Both the position numbers and the translations under genes were made by a program. The notes beneath the pieces are model-generated. The model saw only the letters and a program-made list of their open reading frames with translations, ran no database searches and had not been told where the DNA came from. From Roseomonas gilardii subsp. gilardii (lineage in GTDB: Bacteria > Pseudomonadota > Alphaproteobacteria > Acetobacterales > Acetobacteraceae), in assembly GCF_023078375.1 (NCBI RefSeq), contig NZ_CP095554.1:2344501-2408500 (forward strand): a stretch of 64,000 nucleotides of DNA. The letters run 5' to 3'. Of this stretch, positions 49,085-57,222 are shown in pieces (the first letter of the stretch is position 1; each line of letters opens with the position of its first letter).

Positions 49085-50743
49085 TCATTTCGGCATCGCG
49101 CAGGCGAAGCTCGACGCCTCGTCGGGATTGCCCTTGCCGTCATAGGCGGCGACCTGCGGATAGGGGCAGAGCGGCCGGGTGCGCGTGACGCGGTCGCCGG
49201 CGCGCTGCGCGGCGGGGATGCTGTCGGGTGCCTTGCCGGCCTCGACCCATTCCACCAGCGAGGTCATGGCGTCGAAACTGTCCGTGCCGAAGCCGCCTCG
49301 GCAGTGGAACATGCCGGGCACCATGAAGAGGCGGAAGAAATCGGGCGTGGAGGCGCCGTTCTTCGCGCTGGCCTTCTCGTAGTACTCCACGCTCATCAGC
49401 GGCGTCAGCGCTGTGTCGGCCCAGCCATGATACATGATCAGCTTGCCTCCGCGCCGGCGGAAGCCGGAGAGGTCCGGGTCGGTGGCGTTGATCAGGCCAC
49501 GGACGGCCTCCATGCGCGGCGGGTCGGCGGCGAAGTCGAAGCCGGCCGGGTCGAAGTCGGGGCGCGGCTTTCCGAAGGCCATGTTCTGCATGAAGGTCAT
49601 GGCGTATTCGAACTGGCGCGAGGACTGGCCCGGCAGGGGGATGATCCAGCGCGTCCAGCCGCCCGCGGAATCCGAACCCCCGGGCAGGCTGGGGCCGCTG
49701 GCCTCGGAACCCACCGGGAAGCCATGGAAATAGGGCTTGCCGTCCGGCAGGCGGATGCCGGTATTGATGGCGGAAATGGCGCGGGCCTGCGGTGCGGTCA
49801 GGCAGTCGTCGCCATCCTGCCCCGCCGCGCATTGCTTCACGTCGCGCGCCGGATCGAAGTCGCAGCGGCGCGGATCGGAGAGCAATCCGTCCTTCAGCCC
49901 GTCGGCGGCGTCGCAGCGTGCCATCACCGCCTGCGACACGGTGCTCATCTTGGCCGGGGTGAGGCCGCTGCCGCGCAGCGCGCGGTCGTTCCAGATATAG
50001 TTCACCATGGTATCGACGAAGTTCGAGACCGGCGCGCCGGCCAGGATGCCGTCGAAATCGCCGGGGAAGCGCTGCGCCGAGATCAGCCCCTGGCGGCCGC
50101 CGGTGGAACAGGCGTCCCAGTAGGAATAGGCGGGCGGGCGGCCGTAATAGGCGGCGGTGGCGCGCTTGGATTCCTCGACGGTGCGGTGCACGGCGCGGAA
50201 GGCGTAATCGACCATCTTCGCGGCGCTGCCGGCGAAACTGCCCAGCGGCTCGCGCTCCGCGTCATGGCCCGTGTTGTTGCTGGCCACCACGAAGCCCCGG
50301 CGCAGCGCGGCCTCGCGCGTGTCGCGCCGCGCGGGGGCGTCGAGATCCTCGCCGGCATAGCCGCCATTGCCGAACATGTAGAAGCGGCGGTTCCAGTGCT
50401 CCGGCAGGTTCACCTCGAACTGGATCTCGGGCGCGATGACGCCGCGCAGGCGGCAATAGGCGGGGATGTCGCCCGCGGCCGGGAAGCTGGTGGCGGAGGC
50501 GATGGTGACCTCGCCGCCGGAAAGCCCGGCGCGCAGGGCGTCGCAGCTCTGCTGCGGCTGCTGCGGCGCCAGGGTATAGGGCACGCCGGATTGCGCGGCG
50601 CGGGAGAAGGTGCCGGTGCCCGCGCTTTCCGAGATGCCCCGCGCCGCGCCCGATGGCTGCGGCGCGGGCTGGGCCGCGAGCGGCGCAGCGCCCAGCAGCG
50701 TGGCGGCGACGGCCAGGCGCAGGCCGGCTCTGCCATGGGTCAT
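49085..50743 (-). CDS. Tannase/feruloyl esterase-family exported hydrolase
   Basis: 552 residues. A signal peptide (about 1-24, LRLAVAATLLGAAPLAAQ) precedes an alpha/beta-hydrolase core with the family nucleophile motif C-S-T-G-G (S213), acid residue in HGWADTALTP and histidine in VPGMFHCRGG; the C212 and the cysteine next to that histidine would form the disulfide that characterises this family. A lid domain with paired cysteines (CDAADGLKDG, CDFDP, CLTAPQ) binds calcium in relatives. It cleaves galloyl or feruloyl esters of plant phenolics in the periplasm. GGAGGA precedes the ATG. Confidence 0.93.
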   Translation of the reverse strand: MTHGRAGLRLAVAATLLGAAPLAAQPAPQPSGAARGISESAGTGTFSRAAQSGVPYTLAPQQPQQSCDALRAGLSGGEVTIASATSFPAAGDIPAYCRLRGVIAPEIQFEVNLPEHWNRRFYMFGNGGYAGEDLDAPARRDTREAALRRGFVVASNNTGHDAEREPLGSFAGSAAKMVDYAFRAVHRTVEESKRATAAYYGRPPAYSYWDACSTGGRQGLISAQRFPGDFDGILAGAPVSNFVDTMVNYIWNDRALRGSGLTPAKMSTVSQAVMARCDAADGLKDGLLSDPRRCDFDPARDVKQCAAGQDGDDCLTAPQARAISAINTGIRLPDGKPYFHGFPVGSEASGPSLPGGSDSAGGWTRWIIPLPGQSSRQFEYAMTFMQNMAFGKPRPDFDPAGFDFAADPPRMEAVRGLINATDPDLSGFRRRGGKLIMYHGWADTALTPLMSVEYYEKASAKNGASTPDFFRLFMVPGMFHCRGGFGTDSFDAMTSLVEWVEAGKAPDSIPAAQRAGDRVTRTRPLCPYPQVAAYDGKGNPDEASSFACAMPK

Positions 50744-50906
50744 GTCTTTTCCTCCCCGATCGGGATGGCGGATTCGTGCCGCCGTGGCTGGAAGGCTAGC
50801 CCACGCGTGCCGGAAGCGTGAACCGCAGGCCGGGACGGCGCGGCATCTCCCGGGCATGCCGTGCTTCTGCTACGACCACGGACCACCGCAGGTGAGGAGA
50901 GCAGGC

Positions 50907-52100
50907 ATGGCCGCAGACGCTACCGAGACCCGGATTCTGGATTGGCTGCAGCAGCACGAGTCCGAGATGGTCGCGCTGCTGGAGGCCATGGTGAACACGG
51001 ATGGCGGCTCCTACGACAAGGCGGGCGTGGATGCGGTGGGCGCCATCGTCAGCCGCTTCCTGGCGGAGCACGGCATCCCTGTGGAAACCGTGCCGGGCGA
51101 GCGTTTCGGCGACTGCCTGCGCGCCACGGTCGAGGCGGGCGAGGGCGCGGGCGCGGCCAGCGGCAACCGGCAGCGCAACATCGTGCTGATGGGGCACCGC
51201 GACACGGTCTTCCCGAAGGGCGAGCCGCAGCGCCGGCCCTTCCGCATCGAGGATGGGCGTGCCTATGGCCCCGGCGTGGCCGACATGAAGGCCGGGCTGG
51301 TGATGAACATGTTCGTGCTGGCGGCCTTCAAGGCGGTCGGCGGCGCGCCGGGCCCGCTGGTCGGGCTGTTCACGGGCGACGAGGAGATCGGCTCGCCGGA
51401 AGGGCGCCCGGTGATCGAGGCGGAGGCACGCAACGCCCGCGTCGTCTTCAACAGCGAGCCGGGGCGGCCCACCGGCAATGTGGTGACGGGCCGCAAGGGC
51501 GGCGTCTTCATGGTGATGGATATCGAGGGCCGGGCCGCGCATTCCGGCGGCAATTTCGAGCGCGGCATCAGCGCCATCGGCGAACTGGCGCAGAAGATCG
51601 TGGCGATCCACGCGCTGACCGACCTGAAGCAGGGCATCACGCTGAATGTCGGGCTGGTGAGCGGCGGGCAGAGCGTGAACACCGTGGCGCCGCATGCCCA
51701 GGGGCAGATCGACCTGCGCTATGTCGATCCGGCGGACCGCGAGGAGATCATGGGGAAGATCCACGAGATCATCGCGACCTCCTACGTGCCCGGCACCAGG
51801 GCGAGCCTGACCATCAAGGGCGAGTTCCTGCCGCTGGTGCAGGACGCGGCGGCGAAGCGGCTCTTCGACGCCTATCGCGGCGCGGCGGCCGAGACCGGGC
51901 TCAAGGTGGAAGGGGAATTCGCCGGCGGCTGCGCCGACAGCGGCTTCACCGCCGCCGTGGGCGCGCCGACCCTCTGCTCGGTCGGGCCGGTGGGCGGGCT
52001 GGCGCACAGCCCGGAGGAGTACCTGGAGATCGGCAGCATCGTGCCCCGCGCCCAGGCGCTGGCGCGGGCCATCCTGGGGCTGGAGAAGGCCGGGCTCTGA
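50907..52100 (+). CDS. M20-family metallopeptidase (carboxypeptidase G2-like)
   Basis: 397 residues. The di-zinc ligands and bases fall in the expected order: GHRDTVFPKG, GPGVADMKAG, GDEEIGSPEG (base E then metal E), NSEPGRPTG and, near the end, a histidine in GGLAHSPEEY. The inserted dimerisation domain (about 185-300) has the A-H-S-G motif. CPG2-like enzymes release C-terminal glutamate from peptides or folate-like molecules. The true start is the ATG with GAGGAG upstream; an extended frame upstream is promoter DNA. No signal peptide is visible, so it is cytosolic. Confidence 0.92.
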   Translation: MAADATETRILDWLQQHESEMVALLEAMVNTDGGSYDKAGVDAVGAIVSRFLAEHGIPVETVPGERFGDCLRATVEAGEGAGAASGNRQRNIVLMGHRDTVFPKGEPQRRPFRIEDGRAYGPGVADMKAGLVMNMFVLAAFKAVGGAPGPLVGLFTGDEEIGSPEGRPVIEAEARNARVVFNSEPGRPTGNVVTGRKGGVFMVMDIEGRAAHSGGNFERGISAIGELAQKIVAIHALTDLKQGITLNVGLVSGGQSVNTVAPHAQGQIDLRYVDPADREEIMGKIHEIIATSYVPGTRASLTIKGEFLPLVQDAAAKRLFDAYRGAAAETGLKVEGEFAGGCADSGFTAAVGAPTLCSVGPVGGLAHSPEEYLEIGSIVPRAQALARAILGLEKAGL

Positions 52101-52240
52101 AGCCGGTCGCATCCGGGTGGCGGCTTCCGGATGCGCGACGGCGCCGAGGAACGGCAGGCCGGGCGAAAGCGCCTGCCCCGCCCCGGCGCAGCCAATGGGC
52201 GGGGGCGGCGTTGTGCCCATGGAAGCAGGGGAGGGCCGCG

Positions 52241-52531
52241 ATGCGATACCGGGATGAGGCGGCCCTGGCCGGGCTGGCGATGGGCCTGCTCGCCGCCTGC
52301 GGAACGGCGGATGATGTGCCGGGACAGGCGCGGGCCACCGCCGGTGCCAGGACCGGCCCCGCCACCGGCATGCCCAACCCCGCCTCGGTCCATTGCCGCG
52401 ACCAGGGCGGCAGCCTGGAACTCCGGCAACAGGCCGGCGGTGGCGTCATCGGGATGTGCCGTTTCCCGGATGGCCGGGTCTGCGAGGAGTGGGCCTTTTT
52501 CCGCAGCGGGGCCTGTCTGCCTCCAAGCTGA
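52241..52531 (+). CDS. Small lipoprotein with DUF333-type domain
   Basis: 96 residues. The lipobox L-L-A-A-C (about 16-20) marks a lipid-anchored protein. The mature end (MPNPASVHC, RDQGGSLEL, GMCRFPDGRVCEEWAFFRSGAC) matches the DUF333 domain, found in small bacterial lipoproteins and once called putative hemolysins; its four cysteines likely form disulfides. GGGGAGGG precedes the ATG. It stands alone, convergent with the next gene. Confidence 0.82.
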   Translation: MRYRDEAALAGLAMGLLAACGTADDVPGQARATAGARTGPATGMPNPASVHCRDQGGSLELRQQAGGGVIGMCRFPDGRVCEEWAFFRSGACLPPS

Positions 52532-52540
52532 GACGGACGC

Positions 52541-52885
52541 TCAGCGTGAGGCCGGACCGCGTTCCGACAGGCGCGGCGTGGCGCTTTCCAGGAGGCGCGC
52601 CTTCTCCGCCTGCCAGGCCATGCGGCGCAGCCGGCGCCCTTCCTCCTCGCGCTCGGCGGAATCGCTGCCGGGCAGGGCGCGCGAACGCGGCCGGGGAGAA
52701 CTGTCCTCGGCGAAAAGATTGCCGAAGCTGCGGTCGAACAGGCTGTCCATGGTGGAGGCTGCCGCCGGGGCGGCAAGAGCCGTCAGGAATGGCAGAAGCA
52801 GAAGAACGGATGCCCGGTGCCCCTGAGGCGCCGGCACTTGAGAGGCCGGCACTGCCGCTGGCTGCTGTGGTTCTGTCCGAAACAT
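52541..52885 (-). CDS. Unknown secreted or membrane-anchored protein
   Basis: 114 residues, unrecognised. A proline-rich cytosolic start is followed by a hydrophobic stretch (ASVLLLLPFLTALAAPAAAS) that is a signal anchor or signal peptide, and then an acidic/arginine-rich helical tail (SAEREEEGRRLRRMAWQAEKARLL). The ATG has AGGAAGG upstream. Convergent with the lipoprotein gene. Confidence 0.55.
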   Translation of the reverse strand: MFRTEPQQPAAVPASQVPAPQGHRASVLLLLPFLTALAAPAAASTMDSLFDRSFGNLFAEDSSPRPRSRALPGSDSAEREEEGRRLRRMAWQAEKARLLESATPRLSERGPASR

Positions 52886-53017
52886 GGCCTTCCTGGGATT
52901 CCGGGCCGGTTGCCCACGGCCCACGCCGAGGCCCGCGCCGCTGTAGCACCGGTCAGGCGGGCGGGCGATGGGGGTGTCCGGTCGCGCGGCGTGGATCATG
53001 GCTGGATGGCCTGGATG

Positions 53018-53410
53018 TCAACGCAGGCGCTGTTGCAGCAGCGGCGTTGCCTCCGGTTCCCCGGCCTGCGGGCCGGTGCCGGGGGGCCGCTGGAGATGCG
53101 CGCCGCCACGGATATTGTCGCCCGGTGCGCCGAGCTGGTTGAGGTCCGGCGCGCGCTCGGCCTCCACGGCATCGGCCCGGGTGGTGGCGCCGGCCCGGTT
53201 CTGCGGGGAGCCCGTCGAGGGCTGCCGGTTGATGATGTTGTTCTCCTGCTCGCGCCGGAATTCCTGGTTCAACTGCTGCTGGGCCCGGCCGGAGGCGCTC
53301 GGGGCCGTGCCCTGTGGACCGCTCTGGGTTCCGGTCTGGGCGCTGGCCGAGCCGATCATGGCCGGCCCGGCCAGGCTGGCGGCAAGAAGTGCCATGGCGA
53401 TGCGTGTCAT
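53018..53410 (-). CDS. Unknown exported glutamine-rich protein
   Basis: 130 residues, unrecognised. A clear signal peptide (MTRIAMALLAASLAGPAMIGSASAQ) is followed by a Gln/Pro/Gly/Arg-rich, probably disordered mature chain containing an N-terminal-like helix LNQEFRREQENNIINRQ. An ATG five codons upstream (53425) would also work. It may be a periplasmic or cell-surface small protein; nothing indicates function. Confidence 0.6.
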   Translation of the reverse strand: MTRIAMALLAASLAGPAMIGSASAQTGTQSGPQGTAPSASGRAQQQLNQEFRREQENNIINRQPSTGSPQNRAGATTRADAVEAERAPDLNQLGAPGDNIRGGAHLQRPPGTGPQAGEPEATPLLQQRLR

Positions 53411-53542
53411 GGGTTGAGGCCCCATCCCTGTTCCCGTTTCGGAAGCAACGCGGGAGGACGGGCATCGTTCCCGCCCTCCCCAACACGGCAGAGGGGGGCA
53501 CGGAAGGAGAGCCCCCTTCCGCGCACCGTCAGGGCCGGCGCC

Positions 53543-54508
53543 TCAGCGCGAAGGCGTCCAGGAAGGCGGCGCGACCGAGCCCACCTGCTCCACGATGCGG
53601 CCATAGGCCTCCGGGCGGCGATGGGCGGCGAAGTTGAAGATGGTGGTGCGGCCGAGCTGGCACATGTCCAGGTCGCAATCCGCCACGATCAGCTCGTCGT
53701 CCCAGGAAGTCGCCTGGGCCATGATTTCGCCCTGCGGGTTGCAGATGATGGAATGGCCGAACAACTCGTGCCCATCCTCCACGCCGCCCTTGGCCACGCC
53801 GACGCCGAAGCAGGCATTCTGGTAGCAGCCGGACTGGATCGACAGATGGCTGTGCAGCACGCGCAGGTGGTGCGCCTCGAAGCCGCGCCGGTCCTGGTTG
53901 ATGCTGGGGGTGTTGTATCCGAGCATGACCAGCTCGACCTGCTGCAACCCGAGCACGCGCCAGGCCTCGGGCCAGCGGCGGTCGTTGCAGATCAGCATGC
54001 CAAGATTCACTTCCTGGCCGCCGACCGGGGCGCGGACCACGGGGAAGCCGAGATCGCCGACCTCGAAATAGCGCTTCTCCAGATGCTGCACCTGCCGGAC
54101 CGGGTCGTAGTCCTTATGCCCGGGCAGATGGATCTTGCGGTACTTCAGGACAATCTCGCCCGAGGGATGGACGAAGACGGCGGTGTTGAAGCGGCGCCCG
54201 TCGGGCGTCTTCTCGGCATAGCCCAGGTGGAAGGCGATGCCGTATTTGCGGGCGGCCTGGAAGAGCGGCGCGGTCTCGTTGGAGGGCAGCGCCGTCTCGT
54301 ACCAGTGGTCGGCGTTGGCGATGTCCTCCTCGTACCAGCGCGGGAAGAAGGTGGTCAGCGCCAGCTCGGGGAAGACGACCACCTGGGCGCCGCGCTGATG
54401 GGCGCGCTCCATGAGCCGGACCATGCGGCCGACCGCGACGTCGCGGCCCTCCGCCTTCTGGATGGGGCCAAGCTGGGCGCCGGCCACGGTGATGAGTCGC
54501 TGGGTCAT
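53543..54508 (-). CDS. N-carbamoyl-amino-acid hydrolase (D-carbamoylase-like)
   Basis: 321 residues of the nitrilase superfamily. The Glu-Lys-Cys triad is E48 (FPELALTTFFPRW), K125 (KYRKIHLPGHK) and C174 (MLICNDRRWPEAWR). These three segments, and HLEKRYFEVGDLGFPV and FGHSIICNPQGEI, follow the Agrobacterium N-carbamoyl-D-amino acid amidohydrolase closely. The enzyme removes the carbamoyl group of N-carbamoyl-D-amino acids, the products of hydantoin opening. The cyclic-amidohydrolase gene lies just upstream, with a GNAT gene between, giving the classical hydantoinase-carbamoylase pair in one direction. Confidence 0.92.
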   Translation of the reverse strand: MTQRLITVAGAQLGPIQKAEGRDVAVGRMVRLMERAHQRGAQVVVFPELALTTFFPRWYEEDIANADHWYETALPSNETAPLFQAARKYGIAFHLGYAEKTPDGRRFNTAVFVHPSGEIVLKYRKIHLPGHKDYDPVRQVQHLEKRYFEVGDLGFPVVRAPVGGQEVNLGMLICNDRRWPEAWRVLGLQQVELVMLGYNTPSINQDRRGFEAHHLRVLHSHLSIQSGCYQNACFGVGVAKGGVEDGHELFGHSIICNPQGEIMAQATSWDDELIVADCDLDMCQLGRTTIFNFAAHRRPEAYGRIVEQVGSVAPPSWTPSR

Positions 54509-54549
54509 GGGGGCAGGGAGGTACACCCGGTTCCTCCCCGCGCCAATGC

Positions 54550-55044
54550 TCAGGATGTGGGCGAGATGGCCTCCAGAGTGATCTTCATGCCGCAATGCGT
54601 GGCAAAAAATCCGATCTGCTCATAGAATCGGCGGGCCTGCTCGCGGCTGGCATGGGTGGTGAGCTGCACCATGACGCAGCCCGCTTGCCGCGCCCTGTCG
54701 ATGGCATGGTTCATGAGCGCCGTGCCCAGGCCCTGCCCACGATGGGTGGAGGCGATGCGGACGCTTTCCACCTGCGCCCGCATCCCGCCCTGGTGCGACA
54801 GATGCGGCAGCAGCATGAACTGCAGGCAGCCGACCAGCCGGCCCTGCGCATCCTCCGCCACGATCACCGACCAGCCGGGCAGGGCGGCGATGGCGGCAAA
54901 GGCCTGCCCATAGGAAGCCGGCAGGGCACCATCCGGCGAGGCGGCCTCGCGTGCGGCGCCGAAGCCGTCATCGGCCATCAGCCGCACGATGGCGGGAAGG
55001 TCCGCGGCGGTGGCGTCGCGGAAGCGCGGCGCGGCGGCGCTCAT
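54550..55044 (-). CDS. GNAT-family N-acetyltransferase
   Basis: 164 residues. The acetyl-CoA pyrophosphate loop reads HRGQGLGTALM (R/Q-x-x-G-x-G/A), preceded by strand beta4 QVESVRIAS and followed by the AREQARRFYEQIGF segment. The start overlaps the stop of the cyclic amidohydrolase gene (ATGA), and the carbamoylase gene begins 41 bases later, so it is part of the same operon. An amino-acid product of the pathway is a natural substrate candidate, for example N-acetylation of a released D-amino acid; this is inference. Confidence 0.88.
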   Translation of the reverse strand: MSAAAPRFRDATAADLPAIVRLMADDGFGAAREAASPDGALPASYGQAFAAIAALPGWSVIVAEDAQGRLVGCLQFMLLPHLSHQGGMRAQVESVRIASTHRGQGLGTALMNHAIDRARQAGCVMVQLTTHASREQARRFYEQIGFFATHCGMKITLEAISPTS

Positions 55045-56426
55045 GCCGCACCGAGATAGGTGTCGCGGTGCTGGCGCGGCACGAAGCCGCCGGTGCCGGG
55101 CTTCGCCAGAACCTCCCGGCCATTCCAGATGCAGGCGCCGCGCAGATAGGTGGCGGCGACGCGCGCCTTCACCGGGCGCCCGTCATAGGGCGACCAGCGG
55201 GCATCCTCGCGGTCCCGGATCTCCGCCGCGTCGAAGGTGAAGTCGCCACGCTCCATCACGCAGAGATCGGCATCCGCGCCGATGCGGATGGCGCCCTTCT
55301 TCGGGAAGAGGCCGTGGAAGCGGGCCGGCCGCTCGGCGCAGTAGAGCGCCATGAGCTGCGGGGACAGGCCACGCTCGGCCAGCAGCGTGTACATGACGGG
55401 CGCGAAGGATTGCATCCCGGTGAGGCCGGCGCCGACGGCGAAGATGTCGCCCCGGTAGACCTTCTTCTCGCGCGGCCAGGGCGCATGGTCGGTGGAGACA
55501 TAGGCGATGCGCCCGGCCAGCAGCTCCTCCCACATGCGCTCCACCTCCTCCGCCGTGCGGAAGGGCGGGTTGCACTTGCCGAAGCCTTCCAGGCGGACCA
55601 GATCCTCCTCGGTCATGCAGAGATACTGTAGGCAGGCCTCGCCGCTGGCCTTGCCCCCCGCGCGGCGGAAATCCTCTGCCATGCGGAAGCCGCGGGCGAT
55701 GGAGGAATGCGCCATGTGGACATGCGCGCCCGTCTCCAGCCCGATCTCGAAGATCTCGCCATCCGCCATGCTCTCGGCCAACGGCGGGCGGGTGCGGCAA
55801 TGCATGATCGGATCGGTGCGCCCCTCCGCCTTCGCCTGGGCGGTCAGGTATTCGACCAGCTCCTGGTCCTCGTTGTGGACGGAAACCATCAGGCCGGTCT
55901 TCGCGATCTCGCGGAAGGCCTCGGTCATGGTGATGTGGTCGATCCGCGGGAAGCGGTTCTCGTCGTACTCGTAGGTCGAAAGCTTGAAGGAGCAGGCGCC
56001 CGCCTCGGCCAGGGCGGGGATCGCCTCCACCCCACCGCGCTTGCGGATGGTGCCGTAGAGGGCGACGTCCACATGCGCCAGCCGTTCCACCCACTCCACC
56101 TTCTCGCGGAAGATCGCCGCATCCGTCACCGCGCGCGGCACGTCATAGGGCATGTCCACGCAGGTGGTGACGCCGCCCGCAGCGGCCGACATGGTCGCGC
56201 CCTCGATGCCGGGAAAGCCGACAGCGCTGCCGGTGTGCATATGCCCGTCCACCAGGCCCGGCAGCACGAGATGGCCGCGATGGTCGGCCACGCTGCGGGC
56301 GGCAGGCGGCTCGCCCTCGCCGATTCCCGCGATGCGGCCGGCGCTGACGGCCACCCAGCCATCGGCGAGGATCTGGTCGGAAAGCACCAGCTCTCCCCGG
56401 ATCAGGGAGTCGTAGGTCTGGCTCAT
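55041..56426 (-). CDS. Cyclic amidohydrolase (dihydropyrimidinase/hydantoinase/allantoinase family)
   Basis: 461 residues, a metal-dependent TIM-barrel with a flanking beta-sandwich. The metal ligands are HMHT, the carboxylated lysine in CSFKLSTYEYD, HNED, HMAHSS and D in STDHAPW. The product is an N-carbamoyl amino acid if the substrate is a hydantoin or dihydropyrimidine, or allantoate if it is allantoin; the coupled carbamoylase gene favours hydantoin or dihydropyrimidine. The ATG has GAGGCAG upstream. It is the first gene of the operon with the GNAT and carbamoylase genes. Confidence 0.92.
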   Translation of the reverse strand: MSQTYDSLIRGELVLSDQILADGWVAVSAGRIAGIGEGEPPAARSVADHRGHLVLPGLVDGHMHTGSAVGFPGIEGATMSAAAGGVTTCVDMPYDVPRAVTDAAIFREKVEWVERLAHVDVALYGTIRKRGGVEAIPALAEAGACSFKLSTYEYDENRFPRIDHITMTEAFREIAKTGLMVSVHNEDQELVEYLTAQAKAEGRTDPIMHCRTRPPLAESMADGEIFEIGLETGAHVHMAHSSIARGFRMAEDFRRAGGKASGEACLQYLCMTEEDLVRLEGFGKCNPPFRTAEEVERMWEELLAGRIAYVSTDHAPWPREKKVYRGDIFAVGAGLTGMQSFAPVMYTLLAERGLSPQLMALYCAERPARFHGLFPKKGAIRIGADADLCVMERGDFTFDAAEIRDREDARWSPYDGRPVKARVAATYLRGACIWNGREVLAKPGTGGFVPRQHRDTYLGAA

Positions 56427-57222
56427 TGGGGCTGCCTCACGGTTGATCGCGTCATCGTGTCTGCGGATGGACGCGACGCTAGACCCGTTGCGTCGGGAGC
56501 GCGAGGGCGGAGCGCGACAGGACGGGCCGGGCGGATGGCGGTGCCGCAGCGGTGCGGCGACAGGGCGAACCGGGCGAGCGCCGCGCGGTACCGGAGAAAC
56601 GCCGAGATCCCTTTCGTGCAAAAGCCGGAAGCAAAGATGCGCATGACGGCTGGGGCATGGCGGAGGCCGGAACGGGTGATCGCCGGGATGCCGGACCGGC
56701 AGCCTGACGCGGGCGTCGTGCCCCTCGCGGCGGTGGCGCGACGCGCGGCGGCATGGCGACGATCATGTCCGTGCCGTGCATCCGGCGACATGCAGCGGAG
56801 CGCGTGGAACAGAGGTGGCGCGCGTTTTCGTTGACAAGCATCGGGTGCATCCCGATAGCGTGCGTCACGCGCCATGATTGCGCGATTCGCTGGAAGCGAC
56901 GCACGGCTGGGTGTCGGATGCGGCTTCGGCGAAGAGCTTCAGCAGGTGGTGTCGCGGAACGAGGAACGGTTCGGAACCAAGAGCCGGAATGGAAGCCGGT
57001 CAGGCATCCCGCAGCCGGATGGTTGCCCCCGGTGGGCAGGTTCGGGATGCGTTGTCCGGATGCGACCCCGGTTTGCGGGACGATCCGCCGGACAGGCCCA
57101 GTGACGTTCGGGCTGGCGCTTCAAGACATTCCTTTCGCGCGGGTTGCAGCCGAGGACGGCATGACGCGTTGCCGTTCCGGGCAGACAGACAACATCTTTC
57201 AGAATCGAGCAGGAGACCAGTC
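56427..57222. other. Long non-coding stretch before the histone-like gene
   Basis: 796 bases without a believable gene: open frames in both directions have no ribosome sites, no domain motifs and a shifted amino-acid mix rich in Arg/Pro/Ala. The only signal is a possible promoter at 56831-56859. It may hold a long leader or a small RNA. Confidence 0.55.
56831..56859 (+). promoter_or_regulatory. Possible sigma-70 promoter
   Basis: TTGACA (56831-56836), then a 17-base spacer and GATAGC (56854-56859). The -35 box is perfect and the spacing is ideal, while the -10 is weak, as is common in GC-rich alphaproteobacteria. It points toward the histone-like gene, with about 360 bases between it and the start codon. 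Confidence 0.4.

Noticed and set aside
47537-50821. A 1094-residue plus-strand open frame over the amidase and tannase genes
   Set aside because: It is an alternative frame of the amidase and then antisense to the tannase gene; no recognisable motif occurs in it.
56423-56904. Two minus-strand open frames upstream of the cyclic amidohydrolase
   Set aside because: No ribosome sites, no motifs and an Arg/Pro/Ala mix typical of random frames in GC-rich DNA.
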